A stretch of 64,000 nt of DNA, taken from Comamonadaceae bacterium UBA2121. GTDB taxonomy: Bacteria; Pseudomonadota; Gammaproteobacteria; Burkholderiales; Burkholderiaceae_C. The notes beneath the pieces are model-generated. The model ran no database searches. It saw only the letters and a program-made list of their open reading frames with translations, and was not told the origin of the DNA. The first letter of the stretch is position 1. The number at the start of each line of letters is the position of its first letter. The stretch spans positions 284,823 to 348,822 of the forward strand of contig DCYB01000002.1 in assembly GCA_002331385.1 (NCBI GenBank), read 5' to 3'. Of the stretch, positions 30,225-38,962 are shown one piece after another. The translations under genes and the position numbers were made by a program.

Positions 30225-31229
30225 TTAGAAATTGTGACGAACGCCCACAGCGATCGAGCTGAAGTCCTGGCCGGCTGCGCCGCTCAGGTAGGAAGCGCCG
30301 TCCTTGTTGTCCACCTTGGTGTAGTAAGCGTAGACCTTGGTGCGCTTGCTCAGGTTGTAGTTGTAGGCCAGTGTGTACTGCATGGCGCTGGACTCGGAGA
30401 TGTGCTTCATCTTGCCAGCGCGACCCACGTTCAGGTGGAACTCGCTTGCGCCCATCATGTAAGCGCCCGACAGACGGTACGCGGTGCGGGTGCCTGCGTC
30501 GGACAGCGCGGTTACCTGATCGAAGCCCCAGTTCTTGCTGCGTTGCACGTAAGCGCCCAGCAGGAAGTTGGAGCCGATCTTGTACAGACCACGGATGGCG
30601 AACTGGTCCGACTTGTCCAGCTTGGAGTAGCCAGCGCCCAGAGCCAGAGGACCTGCTTCGTAGTTGGCAGCCAGGTCGTACACGTTCTTGTTGCCGTACT
30701 TGGCGTTCTTCTCGTACAGGCCGGTGCCCACTTCCAAGTTGAAGCCACCGAAGGTCGGTGTCTTGTAGCTGATGCTATTGGAGTTGGTGGCGATGTCATT
30801 CATCACGTAGGCGTAGAACGCATCCGCCGATGTGCCGGTGTCGTGGTTGTGCATGCTGATGTAGTCAGCAGTGGCGAAGTACGAAGGAGCCGTCCAGCGG
30901 CCCAGACGCAGTTCACCGAAGCCACCTGCCAGGTTCACTTCGCTCTGGCGAGCAAAGAAACCACGGCCGTCCATGGTGCCGGTGTCAGAGCCGAAACCTG
31001 CTTCCATCACGAAGCCAGCCTTCAGGCCACCGCCCAGATCTTCCACGCCACGGAAACCGATACGCGAAGCGTTGTTTTCCATGCGCGTAGCGCTTTCGCC
31101 GCCAATCTTCTGGTGTTCCACAGAAGTGTTCACACGACCGTAAATGGTGACACTGCTTTGCGCAAAAGCTGCAGAGGTGCCGAGAAGTGCCAGCGAAGAG
31201 GCGAGCAGCAGACGGGAGGCTTTTTGCAT
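30225..31229 (-). CDS. General (trimeric) porin, Gram-negative betaproteobacterial type
   Basis: A 334-residue outer-membrane protein. A Sec signal peptide (MQKASRLLLASSLALLGTSAAFAQ, cut after AFAQ) precedes SSVTIYGRVNTSVE, the hallmark of the Neisseria/Burkholderiales porins such as Omp32. Alternating aromatic strands follow and the final residue is phenylalanine in VGVRHNF, the BAM insertion signal. It forms a diffusion channel for small solutes, often anion-selective. AAGGAACCCC precedes the start. Its codon use is smoother than that of the neighbours, as expected for an abundant protein. It has its own terminator. Confidence 0.95.
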   Translation of the reverse strand: MQKASRLLLASSLALLGTSAAFAQSSVTIYGRVNTSVEHQKIGGESATRMENNASRIGFRGVEDLGGGLKAGFVMEAGFGSDTGTMDGRGFFARQSEVNLAGGFGELRLGRWTAPSYFATADYISMHNHDTGTSADAFYAYVMNDIATNSNSISYKTPTFGGFNLEVGTGLYEKNAKYGNKNVYDLAANYEAGPLALGAGYSKLDKSDQFAIRGLYKIGSNFLLGAYVQRSKNWGFDQVTALSDAGTRTAYRLSGAYMMGASEFHLNVGRAGKMKHISESSAMQYTLAYNYNLSKRTKVYAYYTKVDNKDGASYLSGAAGQDFSSIAVGVRHNF

Positions 31230-31327
31230 TGGGGTTCCTTGAGTTGGGGCGCGCACGAAGTGCGTGATCGAATGTAACTGTATGTATTTTTTAGATACGT
31301 ATATCACAGCTTGGAACCGTTGATTCA

Positions 31328-31372
31328 CGTACCTGAAACGTTGTCCGGTACGCGAATTCTAGAGTTAACTCT
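31328..31372. promoter_or_regulatory. Two palindromes upstream of the porin gene
   Basis: AGAGTTAACTCT (31361-31372) is a perfect 12-bp palindrome. CGTACC (31328-31333) and GGTACG (31347-31352) form a second dyad. Both lie 100-145 bases upstream of the porin start and could be operator sites; the regulators are unknown. Confidence 0.35.
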
Positions 31373-31387
31373 TTGTGAAACCTACCG

Positions 31388-31445
31388 AAAAAGCGCTACT
31401 TGAGCGCTTTTGACGTATTGCCGCCACACTTTTGTGGTGTGGCGG
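31388..31445 (-). terminator. Terminator hairpins after the MFS gene
   Basis: AAAAGCGCT (31389-31397) pairs with AGCGCTTTT (31403-31411), and on the minus strand a T run follows. A second stem, CCGCCACAC (31421-31429) with GTGTGGCGG (31437-31445), precedes it. Both are between the MFS stop (31483) and the porin promoter region. Confidence 0.82.
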
Positions 31446-31482
31446 CTTACCCCATTTTGTTACTTAAATGGTTTGAGGGGAA

Positions 31483-33183
31483 TCAATCGTTTGCGTAAAT
31501 ATCCACGTCTTTGGTTTCCCGAATGAACAGCGTACCGACGATAAACGTCATGCCCGCGATCACGATCGGATACCAGAGGCCGTTGTACATGTTGCCGGTG
31601 GAGGCCACGATGGCGAACGAGGTTGTCGGCAGCAGGCCACCGAACCAGCCATTGCCGATGTGATATGGCAGGCTCATCGAGGTGTAGCGAATGCGGGTCG
31701 GGAACATTTCCACCAGCATCGCAGCGATCGGGCCATACACCATGGTCACCAGAATCACCAGATAGGTCAGGATGACCAGCATCATTATCTTGTTCATCTT
31801 GGCCGGATCTGCCTTGGTGGGGTAGCCCGCCAGCTTCAGGTCTTCTGCCAGTTCCTTCTTGAAGGCGGCGATGTTCTTGACGGTCTCTTCGTCAAACTTG
31901 TGATTGACCACGGTACCGGTCGGCGCCGCCACGGTGCGTTCGCCGATCTTCACCACCGCTGGCGAACCTGCGGGTCCGGCCACGTTGTCATAGCTCACCG
32001 AGTTCTGCACCAGGAAGCGCTTGGCAATGTCGCAAGAGCTCTTGAAGTCGATTTCGCGTGCCACAGGGTTGCCCTGGAACGAGCAGGTCGCGGGATCGGC
32101 CGTCACGGTGATGGCAGCGGTCGCCTGGGCTTGTGCCAGATCGGGGTTGGCCGCGTTGGTCAGCGCCTTGAACACGGGGAAGTACGTCAGCACGGCCAGC
32201 AGGCAGCCCAGCATGATGATGGGCTTGCGGCCAATCTTGTCAGACAGCGTACCGAAGATCACGAAGAACGGGGTGCCGATCAGCAGCGCGGCAGCGATCA
32301 TCAGGTTGGCCGTGATGGCATCGACCTTGAGCTGCTGCGTCAGGAAGAACAGCGAATAGAACTGGCCCGAGTACCACACCACCGCCTGACCCGCCGTCAG
32401 ACCGAACAGCGCCAGGATCACGACCTTCAGGTTCTTCCATTGGCCGAACGATTCTGCCAGCGGCGCCTTGGAGGTCTTGCCTTCGGCCTTCATGCGCTGG
32501 AACGCGGGCGACTCCGACAGCGACAGGCGAATCCACACCGAGATGCCCAGAAGCAGGATCGACACCATGAACGGAATGCGCCAGCCCCAGTCGTTGAACG
32601 CGGGCTCGCCCATCAGCGTGCGCGTGCCCAGAATCACCAGCAGCGACAGGAACAGGCCCAGCGTGGCGGTAGTCTGGATCCACGACGTATATGCACCGCG
32701 ACGGCCATGGGGCGCGTGCTCGGCCACATAGGTGGCGGCACCGCCGTACTCACCGCCCAGCGCCAGACCTTGCAGCATGCGCAGCGCGATCAGGATGATG
32801 GGAGCGGCCACGCCGATGCTGGCGTAGGTGGGCAAGATACCCACGACGAACGTGGACAGGCCCATGATGAGAATCGTCACCAGGAAGGTGTATTTGCGAC
32901 CGATCATGTCGCCCAGACGGCCGAACACGATGGCGCCGAAGGGACGCACCAGGAAACCTGCGGCAAAGGCCAGCAGCGCGAAGATGAATGCAGCGCCTGC
33001 ATCCAGTCCGCTGAAGAACTGCTTGGCGATGATGGCCGCCAGCGAACCGTACAGATAAAAGTCGTACCACTCGAAAACGGTACCTAGCGAAGAGGCAAAG
33101 ATGACTTTCTTTTCTTCGGGGGTCATCGGGCGCGCTGCTGCGACGCCTGCCGATCCCCCACGGGTCGGTGCACTGCTGCTCAT
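31483..33183 (-). CDS. MFS transporter, metabolite:H+ symporter type with periplasmic insertion
   Basis: A 566-residue inner-membrane transporter. The first half is classical for the metabolite:H+ symporter (ProP/KgtP/ShiA) group: SSLGTVFEWYDFYLYGSL, RPFGAIVFGRLGDMIGRKYTF and GLALGGEYGGAATYVAEHAP. Between two helices in the C-terminal half sits a hydrophilic insertion of roughly 120 residues (from about TNAANPDL to AKMNKI) with two cysteines. Ordinary members have no such loop. The substrate is not determined; relatives carry dicarboxylates, proline or shikimate. AGGAGACAGCC precedes the start. It is followed by strong hairpins. Confidence 0.9.
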   Translation of the reverse strand: MSSSAPTRGGSAGVAAARPMTPEEKKVIFASSLGTVFEWYDFYLYGSLAAIIAKQFFSGLDAGAAFIFALLAFAAGFLVRPFGAIVFGRLGDMIGRKYTFLVTILIMGLSTFVVGILPTYASIGVAAPIILIALRMLQGLALGGEYGGAATYVAEHAPHGRRGAYTSWIQTTATLGLFLSLLVILGTRTLMGEPAFNDWGWRIPFMVSILLLGISVWIRLSLSESPAFQRMKAEGKTSKAPLAESFGQWKNLKVVILALFGLTAGQAVVWYSGQFYSLFFLTQQLKVDAITANLMIAAALLIGTPFFVIFGTLSDKIGRKPIIMLGCLLAVLTYFPVFKALTNAANPDLAQAQATAAITVTADPATCSFQGNPVAREIDFKSSCDIAKRFLVQNSVSYDNVAGPAGSPAVVKIGERTVAAPTGTVVNHKFDEETVKNIAAFKKELAEDLKLAGYPTKADPAKMNKIMMLVILTYLVILVTMVYGPIAAMLVEMFPTRIRYTSMSLPYHIGNGWFGGLLPTTSFAIVASTGNMYNGLWYPIVIAGMTFIVGTLFIRETKDVDIYAND

Positions 33184-33553
33184 GATGGCTGTCTCCTGTT
33201 GTTGGAAAAGTGAAATTGGCTATGCACGTCCCTTGTGCATGTGGACGCAATATCAGCGCGCCAACTTTCCAAAAACTGACAGCCAAAACGGCTTGCGCAG
33301 TGCAGCACTTACGCCGTTCTGACAAACCGGGTAGCAACCCGGATTTGCGATTTCTTGATGTGAAAAATAGCCCGGAACCACGCTACCGAATTCCTTCGAT
33401 AGTGTGATTTGGGCTCGTTTTCAGGCATGAAAAGGGCGGGAAATCCCTCGCTAGGACAAACCCGGAACACTGCGTCAAGGCGTTGAACTTGCGCACCAAA
33501 GACGTCGCACCGGCACACTCGGTCGCCGCCAACGGGCCGATCTGCGTGGCTAT
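33184..33553. other. Gene-free region upstream of the MFS gene
   Basis: About 370 bases. The left part is the MFS leader and probably its promoter. A hairpin CCGGGT-AGCA-ACCCGG lies at 33327-33342. The right part follows the stop of the isomerase gene at 33554. No open frame with a plausible protein, no RNA gene and no repeat beyond the hairpin could be recognised. Confidence 0.5.
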
Positions 33554-34186
33554 TCAGAGGCCCGAAGGGCGCTGGATGGCGGCATCCCATTCACCGCTGG
33601 CAAACCACGCATCGCCCTCCAGATACGCGCGCAGCATGGGCAAGGCATCCAGCCCGAAGAACAGCTTGCCGTCCGCTTCGAACGTAGGCACGCCGAACAC
33701 GCCCTTGGCGAGCGCTTCGTCGGTGTTGGCGCGCAGCAGCGCCTTGGCCTGCTCGTCCGGGGCGGGGCGAATCTGGTCTTTCAGCACCTCACGCAAGGTG
33801 GCCAGACGTGCCGCATCATTGGCGTCTGCACCGCCCAGCCAGACATGGCGGAAGATCGCATCCGCAGTGAACCGGTTGATGCACCCATCGTCACTGCACG
33901 CCAGCGCCAAGCGCAACAGGGGCAAGGGCTGGAAAGGATGCAGCGCGGGCATTTCCAGCCCGCAGCCTTGCGCCGCACCAAGCCATGTGACGTGGCGATA
34001 AGTCCACGCGCGCTTGGGCACAATGCCTGCCGGCCCGGGATTGGTGTGCTGCTTGAGCAGCGCACCCAACAGCACGGGCTTGTAGCGCAGTTGGTAGCTC
34101 AGGCCCTCCAGCGTGCGCAGCGCCTGATCGAAGGCGAGCCACGCATAGGGCGAGACGAAGTCCACATAGCAGGTGATCTGTTTCAT
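33554..34186 (-). CDS. 2-hydroxychromene-2-carboxylate isomerase family (DsbA fold)
   Basis: A 210-residue protein of the HCCA isomerase/kappa-glutathione-transferase family. The N-terminal CYVDFVSPYAWLAFDQ has the serine (about residue 12) that replaces the thiol of DsbA and activates glutathione. GVFGVPTFEADGKLFFGLDALPML is the cis-proline region. The classical reaction is in naphthalene catabolism, but many members are of unknown use. Its ATG overlaps the stop of the DUF1289 gene by four bases (ATGA), so it is translationally coupled and last in the nine-gene minus operon that begins with the liuB-like carboxylase gene. Confidence 0.88.
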   Translation of the reverse strand: MKQITCYVDFVSPYAWLAFDQALRTLEGLSYQLRYKPVLLGALLKQHTNPGPAGIVPKRAWTYRHVTWLGAAQGCGLEMPALHPFQPLPLLRLALACSDDGCINRFTADAIFRHVWLGGADANDAARLATLREVLKDQIRPAPDEQAKALLRANTDEALAKGVFGVPTFEADGKLFFGLDALPMLRAYLEGDAWFASGEWDAAIQRPSGL

Positions 34187-34443
34187 GCAACAACCTTCGG
34201 CAATTCAATTCCTGCGCGCTGCAATGCCGCCATCCAGATGACCTGGCGTGCAGCGGCGTCGGCCTTGGACCATGCGCGGATCTCGTCGATGGTGCGAAAG
34301 CAGCCTTCGCAATGGCTGCGATCCGGCGTCATCTTGCACACGTTCACGCAAGGCGAGTCCACCACGCCATCGTAGCCGTGCGCGAAATGGCCGTTCGCCT
34401 GCACATCCAGCGCACGCGCTTCCAGCAGCAGGTTGTCGCTCAT
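34183..34443 (-). CDS. DUF1289 domain-containing protein
   Basis: An 86-residue protein with DSPCVNVCKMTPDRSHCEGCFRTIDEI, the four-cysteine motif (C-x3-C, then C-x2-C) of the DUF1289 family, likely to bind metal or an iron-sulfur centre. Function is unknown. Its start overlaps the stop of the YbaK gene by four bases and its stop overlaps the isomerase start by four, an unusually tight three-gene chain. Confidence 0.87.
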   Translation of the reverse strand: MSDNLLLEARALDVQANGHFAHGYDGVVDSPCVNVCKMTPDRSHCEGCFRTIDEIRAWSKADAAARQVIWMAALQRAGIELPKVVA

Positions 34444-34946
34444 GCCGCCGCCTCCACCTTCACCACATCGGCCACCGGCGCTCCGGTGAGTTGCTCCAGA
34501 TCGCGCGGGGCCAGTTGGAACACGCCGTTCGGATGCCCCGCCGCCGCCCAGATCACGTCGAAGCGGAACAGGTCGCGGTCGATCAGCGTCACGGGCGCAT
34601 GTGCGTGCGCCACCGGCGACACACCGCCAATCGTGAAACCGGTGCGCGCCTTCACAAACTCTGCATCGGCGCGGCCCGTCTTGCCGACGAGCGCGTCCAC
34701 CTTCTTTTCATCCACGCGGCGATCGCCCGACGTGATCACCAGCACCGCCACATCGTCGCTCTTGCGCCGGAAGATGATGCTCTTGGCGATCTGCCCCACT
34801 GTAATGCCCAGGGCATCGGCGGCCTCTTGCGCCGTGCGCGCCGAGTGATCGAGCATGACCGGCGCATGCGCATGGCCCTTGGCCTGCAGCACCTCGGCCA
34901 CGCGGCGCACGCCATCCGGCAGCGCAATGAGTTCTGATCCACACAT
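34440..34946 (-). CDS. YbaK/EbsC-family aminoacyl-tRNA deacylase
   Basis: A 168-residue protein of the YbaK/ProX editing family that hydrolyses mischarged tRNA (Cys-tRNAPro for YbaK itself). QIAKSIIFRRK carries the conserved lysine (about residue 58), and GFTIGGVSPVAHAH is the GXXP substrate loop. The start is taken at ATG 34946; a TTG directly after the HMG-CoA lyase stop would add six residues. Its location between HMG-CoA lyase and DUF1289 on the minus strand looks like operon hitch-hiking rather than shared function. Confidence 0.88.
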   Translation of the reverse strand: MCGSELIALPDGVRRVAEVLQAKGHAHAPVMLDHSARTAQEAADALGITVGQIAKSIIFRRKSDDVAVLVITSGDRRVDEKKVDALVGKTGRADAEFVKARTGFTIGGVSPVAHAHAPVTLIDRDLFRFDVIWAAAGHPNGVFQLAPRDLEQLTGAPVADVVKVEAAA

Positions 34947-34964
34947 GTCGTCTTGTCCGCTCAA

Positions 34965-35885
34965 TCAACCCGCCCGCTTGTTCAGGATCGCCGTGGACAC
35001 GCGCGAGTTGGGCTTGCGCTCCAGAAAATCGCTGATGTACTTGCCCGCGTCGACCAGCTTGTCCAGATCGATGCCGGTGTCGATGCCCATGCCCTGCAGC
35101 ATGAACACCACGTCTTCGGTGGAGACGTTGCCCGTCGCACCCTTGGCGTAGGGGCAACCGCCCAGACCCGCTACCGATGCCTGGAAATTCCACACGCCCA
35201 TCTCCAGCGCCGCCAGCGTATTCGCCAACGCCTGCCCATACGTGTCATGAAAATGGCCGGACACGTTGTCGATGCCGAAGTGTTGGAGCGTAGCTTCCAT
35301 GGCCGCCTGCACCTTGCGCGGCGTGCCCACGCCGATGGTGTCGGCCACGTCCACACGCTGCACACCGATCTGCTTCATGAGGCGCGCCAGCTCGCCCACG
35401 CGCTCTGGTGCGATTTCGCCCTCGTAAGGGCAGCCGACGGTGCAGCTCATCGCGCCCCGCACCTTGATGCCTTGGGCCAGTGCCGCCTCGACCACCGGCG
35501 CAAAGCGCTCGATGCTTTCCGCGATGCTGCAGTTGATGTTGCGCTGGCTGAACGCCTCGCTGGCCGCGCCGAACACGACGATTTCATCGGGTCGGGAATC
35601 GACCGCCGACTCGAAGCCTTTCAGGTTTGGCGTCAGCACCGAATACAACACGCCCGGCTGGCGCTCAATGCCTGCCATCACCTCGGCGTTGTCGCCCATC
35701 TGCGGCACCCATTTCGGGCTCACGAAACTGGTGACTTCGATTTCCTTCAAGCCTGCGTCCTGCAGGCGGTGCACCAACTCGATCTTCACCTGTGCGGGCA
35801 CGGGTGATTTTTCGTTCTGCAGGCCATCACGCGGGCCCACATCGATGAGGCTGACGCGCGTGGGAATGTGGGAGGAGAGTGCCAT
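34965..35885 (-). CDS. mvaB: Hydroxymethylglutaryl-CoA lyase
   Basis: A 306-residue TIM-barrel lyase that splits HMG-CoA into acetyl-CoA and acetoacetate, the last step of leucine degradation (LiuE). DVGPRDGLQNEKSPV is the signature N-terminus with the catalytic Arg/Asp, SGHFHDTYGQAL supplies the metal-binding His, and SVAGLGGCPYAKGATGN carries the catalytic cysteine. The full length agrees with the family. It lies 42 bases after GhrA in the same minus-strand operon. Confidence 0.96.
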   Translation of the reverse strand: MALSSHIPTRVSLIDVGPRDGLQNEKSPVPAQVKIELVHRLQDAGLKEIEVTSFVSPKWVPQMGDNAEVMAGIERQPGVLYSVLTPNLKGFESAVDSRPDEIVVFGAASEAFSQRNINCSIAESIERFAPVVEAALAQGIKVRGAMSCTVGCPYEGEIAPERVGELARLMKQIGVQRVDVADTIGVGTPRKVQAAMEATLQHFGIDNVSGHFHDTYGQALANTLAALEMGVWNFQASVAGLGGCPYAKGATGNVSTEDVVFMLQGMGIDTGIDLDKLVDAGKYISDFLERKPNSRVSTAILNKRAG

Positions 35886-35927
35886 GGTATGTCGTCGTCC
35901 TTTGCTGTCGTTATTCGGTGGGCGCGC

Positions 35928-36848
35928 TCAGTAGCCGCGCCCGATGTCTACCAGACCCGCCACGGATTCGCCGCGCTCGAACGCCTCGATCTTGGCGGCA
36001 ATCTGCGCCACGCTGGCATGGCGCATGGTGTTGGCCGATGAGTGCGGGGTGACGGTGATTTTCGGGTGTGTCCAGAACGGATGCTCTGGCGGCAACGGCT
36101 CCGTGCGGAACACGTCCAGCGTCGCACCCGCCACATGCCCGCTGTCGATTTGCGCGAGCAGATCTTCTTCCACCAGATGCGCACCACGCGCGACGTTGAT
36201 CACATATGCCTGCGGCTTCAATTGCGCCAGCGTTCCATGGTGGATGATGTTCTGCGTTTCAGGGGTGAGCGGCAACAGGTTCACCAGCACGCGCGTGGCG
36301 GCCAGAAAATCCCGGAAGCCCTGTTCTCCGCTGAAGCATTGCACGCCTTCGATCTGCTTGGGCGAGCGGCTCCAGCCGCGCACCGGAAAATCAAATTGCG
36401 CCACGGCCCGCGCCACGCGCTCGCCGAGCACGCCCAGCCCCATCACGCCGACCGGAAACTCCGAGCGCAGCCGCGTGCGGTGCATCTTCCACTCGCCCGC
36501 ACGTTGCTGCTCGTCGTATTGGTCCAACCCACGAAAATGGCGGATCAGGGCGTGGCTCACGTACTCGGCCATCTGCACCGCCATGCCGCCATCGTCGATG
36601 CGCACCAGCGGCAACTGCAGCGGCCACTGCAGCTTGAGCAGCGCATCCACGCCCGCCCCCAGATTGAACACCGCCTTGAGTTGCGATTGCTCGTCCAGCA
36701 ACTGCTGCGGCGGCTGCCAGACCACGGCGTAATCGGCGGGCGGCGCGCCGGGCTGCCACGCGCTCAACTGTGCGCCGGGCAAGGCTTGCGACAGTTCATC
36801 AAACCATCGCTGCACCGGCGCATTCTGGAAGTAGAACGTGATCTTCAT
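35928..36848 (-). CDS. ghrA: Glyoxylate/hydroxypyruvate reductase A
   Basis: A 306-residue D-2-hydroxyacid dehydrogenase. The NADPH-binding GVMGLGVLGERVARAV and the downstream SRS (phosphate contact), the catalytic arginine and glutamate around INVARGAHLVEEDL and LDVFRTEPLP, and the histidine in TPHSSANT are visible; length matches E. coli GhrA. It reduces glyoxylate and hydroxypyruvate. Glyoxylate control also appears in this window through AceK. The start at ATG 36848 is preferred over an in-frame TTG three codons upstream. Confidence 0.9.
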   Translation of the reverse strand: MKITFYFQNAPVQRWFDELSQALPGAQLSAWQPGAPPADYAVVWQPPQQLLDEQSQLKAVFNLGAGVDALLKLQWPLQLPLVRIDDGGMAVQMAEYVSHALIRHFRGLDQYDEQQRAGEWKMHRTRLRSEFPVGVMGLGVLGERVARAVAQFDFPVRGWSRSPKQIEGVQCFSGEQGFRDFLAATRVLVNLLPLTPETQNIIHHGTLAQLKPQAYVINVARGAHLVEEDLLAQIDSGHVAGATLDVFRTEPLPPEHPFWTHPKITVTPHSSANTMRHASVAQIAAKIEAFERGESVAGLVDIGRGY

Positions 36849-36944
36849 GGTCTGCAAGCGTAGCGGCTTTGCGAAAGCCCCGCAGGCGCACGACCATCCC
36901 GGTGCGGGTTGGGCATGTGGAGGGCCTGCGTTGCAGCGATCACA

Positions 36945-38960
36945 TCACGCGGCCACTTCAAGCTTGAGCAGCTCCGCCCCTTCGGTCACCTGATCGCCGG
37001 GCGCGTACAGCAGCTCGGCCACCACGCCGTCGGCCGGTGCGGCGATGGTGTGCTCCATCTTCATCGCCTCCATCACGGCCAGCGCCTGCCCCTTGGATAC
37101 CGCATCGCCCGCCTTCACGGCAAATGACACGACCTTGCCGGGCATCGGCGCCGTCAGTCGGCCACCTTCAGAATGCGCGTCGCCCGCGTGGGCCAGCGGA
37201 TCGATCAGGCTCAGGCGCGTGGCACCCACCGGGGTGAACACATGCGCCACTTCGCTTTGCATATCGACCCGGGCACGGGCGCGCTGCTCGCCCAGTTGCA
37301 GTTGGAGCGAGCCATCGGCTTGCTGCTCGAAACGCAGCGGTCCGGTGGCGATCTGCTGCGCGCCATCCAGCACGTTCAGCACGTACTGGTTCGGGCCCAG
37401 ATAAGACAGCGACGCCGATACCGGACGACCAGCATAGTCAAAATCGAAGGGTCGCTGATAGCAGCCGAGCGAACGCCAGCCATCGCGCTGACTGAACGGA
37501 TCGGTGCCTTGCGCCTGTTGCTCGCGCAGCACTTCATTGGCCACCACGCTGGCCACCGCCAACGGGATGCCCACAGGCTCTTGCTTGAACAGCACGGCTT
37601 CCTCGCGCTGGATCAGTGCGGTGTCCAGATTGGCCTGCGCGAACGAGTCGCTGCGGACCACGTGGCGCAGGAACTGCACGTTCGTGGACAGCCCCACGAT
37701 CTGCGTTTGCGCCAGTGCGGCATCGAGTCGTGCCAGCGCCTGTTCGCGCGTGTCGCCATGCACGATGAGCTTGGCGATCATCGGATCGTAGAACGGGCTG
37801 ATGGCGTCCCCTTCGCGCACGCCGTCATCCACGCGCACGTCGCCGCGCTCAAAGCTCACGCAGGCCGGCTTGCGATACACGAGCAGCGTGCCGGTGGCGG
37901 GCAGGAAGTTGTTGTCCGGGTTCTCCGCGCAGATACGCGCCTCGATCGCATGGCCGATGATCTTCAGTTCGTCCTGCTGTTTGGGCAGCTTCTCGCCGCT
38001 GGCCACGCGCAGTTGCCATTCCACCAGGTCTTCGCCCGTGATGGCCTCGGTCACTGGATGCTCCACCTGCAGGCGCGTGTTCATCTCCATGAAGAAGAAG
38101 TTCATCTCGCCGCCATCGCGCTGCTCCACGATGAACTCCACCGTGCCTGCGCCCACGTAATTCACGGCACGCGCAGCCGCCACGGCGGCCTCGCCCATTT
38201 CCTGGCGCATGGCTTCGGTCATGCCGGGTGCGGGCGCCTCTTCCAGCACCTTCTGGTGGCGGCGCTGCACCGAGCAATCGCGCTCGAACAGGTATACGTA
38301 GTTTCCATGCGCATCGCCAAACACCTGGATCTCGATGTGACGCGGGCGCTGCACGTATTTCTCGATCAGCACGGCGTCATCGCCAAAGCTGTTGATGGCC
38401 TCGCGCTTGCACGAGGCGAGCGCCTCGGCGAACTTGTCCGCCGACTCCACCGCGCGCATGCCCTTGCCACCGCCGCCTGCACTGGCCTTGATGAGCACCG
38501 GATAGCCAATGCGATCGGCCTCGCGCGCCAGCATGGCCGCGTCCTGATCGCTGCCGTGATAGCCGGGCACCAGCGGCACGCCCGCCTTTTCCATGAGCTG
38601 CTTGGATTCGGCCTTCAGACCCATCGCCAGAATCGCCGAGGGCGGTGGGCCGATGAAGACCAGCCCCGCTTCGGCACAGGCGGTGGCGAAATCATCGTTC
38701 TCCGACAGGAAGCCGTAGCCAGGGTGCACGGCCTGCGCGCCCGTGGCCTTCGCCGCTTCGATGATGCGCTCCCAGCGCAGATAGCTGTCCTTGGGCGCGC
38801 TGCCACCGATGTACACCGCCTCGTCGCACGCGGCCACATGCTTGGCCTGCGCATCCGCATCGGAATACACCGCCACGGTCTTCACGCCCATGCGGCGCGC
38901 CGTTGCGGCCACGCGGCAGGCGATCTCGCCTCGATTCGCAATCAGAATTTTTTGGAACAT
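36945..38960 (-). CDS. liuD: Methylcrotonoyl-CoA carboxylase alpha (biotin) subunit
   Basis: A 671-residue biotin-dependent carboxylase subunit. The biotin carboxylase part begins MFQKILIANRGEIACRV and shows the glycine-rich ATP-grasp loop ASAGGGGKGMR and EMNTRLQVEHPVTE. The C-terminus carries the biotin domain with biotinyl lysine in VMEAMKMEHT (about residue 636). In leucine breakdown it carboxylates 3-methylcrotonyl-CoA together with the LiuB-like beta subunit. Two bases separate it from the DUF4126 stop, so the two are coupled. Acetyl- or propionyl-CoA carboxylase is a formal alternative, but the neighbours favour methylcrotonyl-CoA. Confidence 0.93.
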   Translation of the reverse strand: MFQKILIANRGEIACRVAATARRMGVKTVAVYSDADAQAKHVAACDEAVYIGGSAPKDSYLRWERIIEAAKATGAQAVHPGYGFLSENDDFATACAEAGLVFIGPPPSAILAMGLKAESKQLMEKAGVPLVPGYHGSDQDAAMLAREADRIGYPVLIKASAGGGGKGMRAVESADKFAEALASCKREAINSFGDDAVLIEKYVQRPRHIEIQVFGDAHGNYVYLFERDCSVQRRHQKVLEEAPAPGMTEAMRQEMGEAAVAAARAVNYVGAGTVEFIVEQRDGGEMNFFFMEMNTRLQVEHPVTEAITGEDLVEWQLRVASGEKLPKQQDELKIIGHAIEARICAENPDNNFLPATGTLLVYRKPACVSFERGDVRVDDGVREGDAISPFYDPMIAKLIVHGDTREQALARLDAALAQTQIVGLSTNVQFLRHVVRSDSFAQANLDTALIQREEAVLFKQEPVGIPLAVASVVANEVLREQQAQGTDPFSQRDGWRSLGCYQRPFDFDYAGRPVSASLSYLGPNQYVLNVLDGAQQIATGPLRFEQQADGSLQLQLGEQRARARVDMQSEVAHVFTPVGATRLSLIDPLAHAGDAHSEGGRLTAPMPGKVVSFAVKAGDAVSKGQALAVMEAMKMEHTIAAPADGVVAELLYAPGDQVTEGAELLKLEVAA

Positions 38961-38962
38961 AT

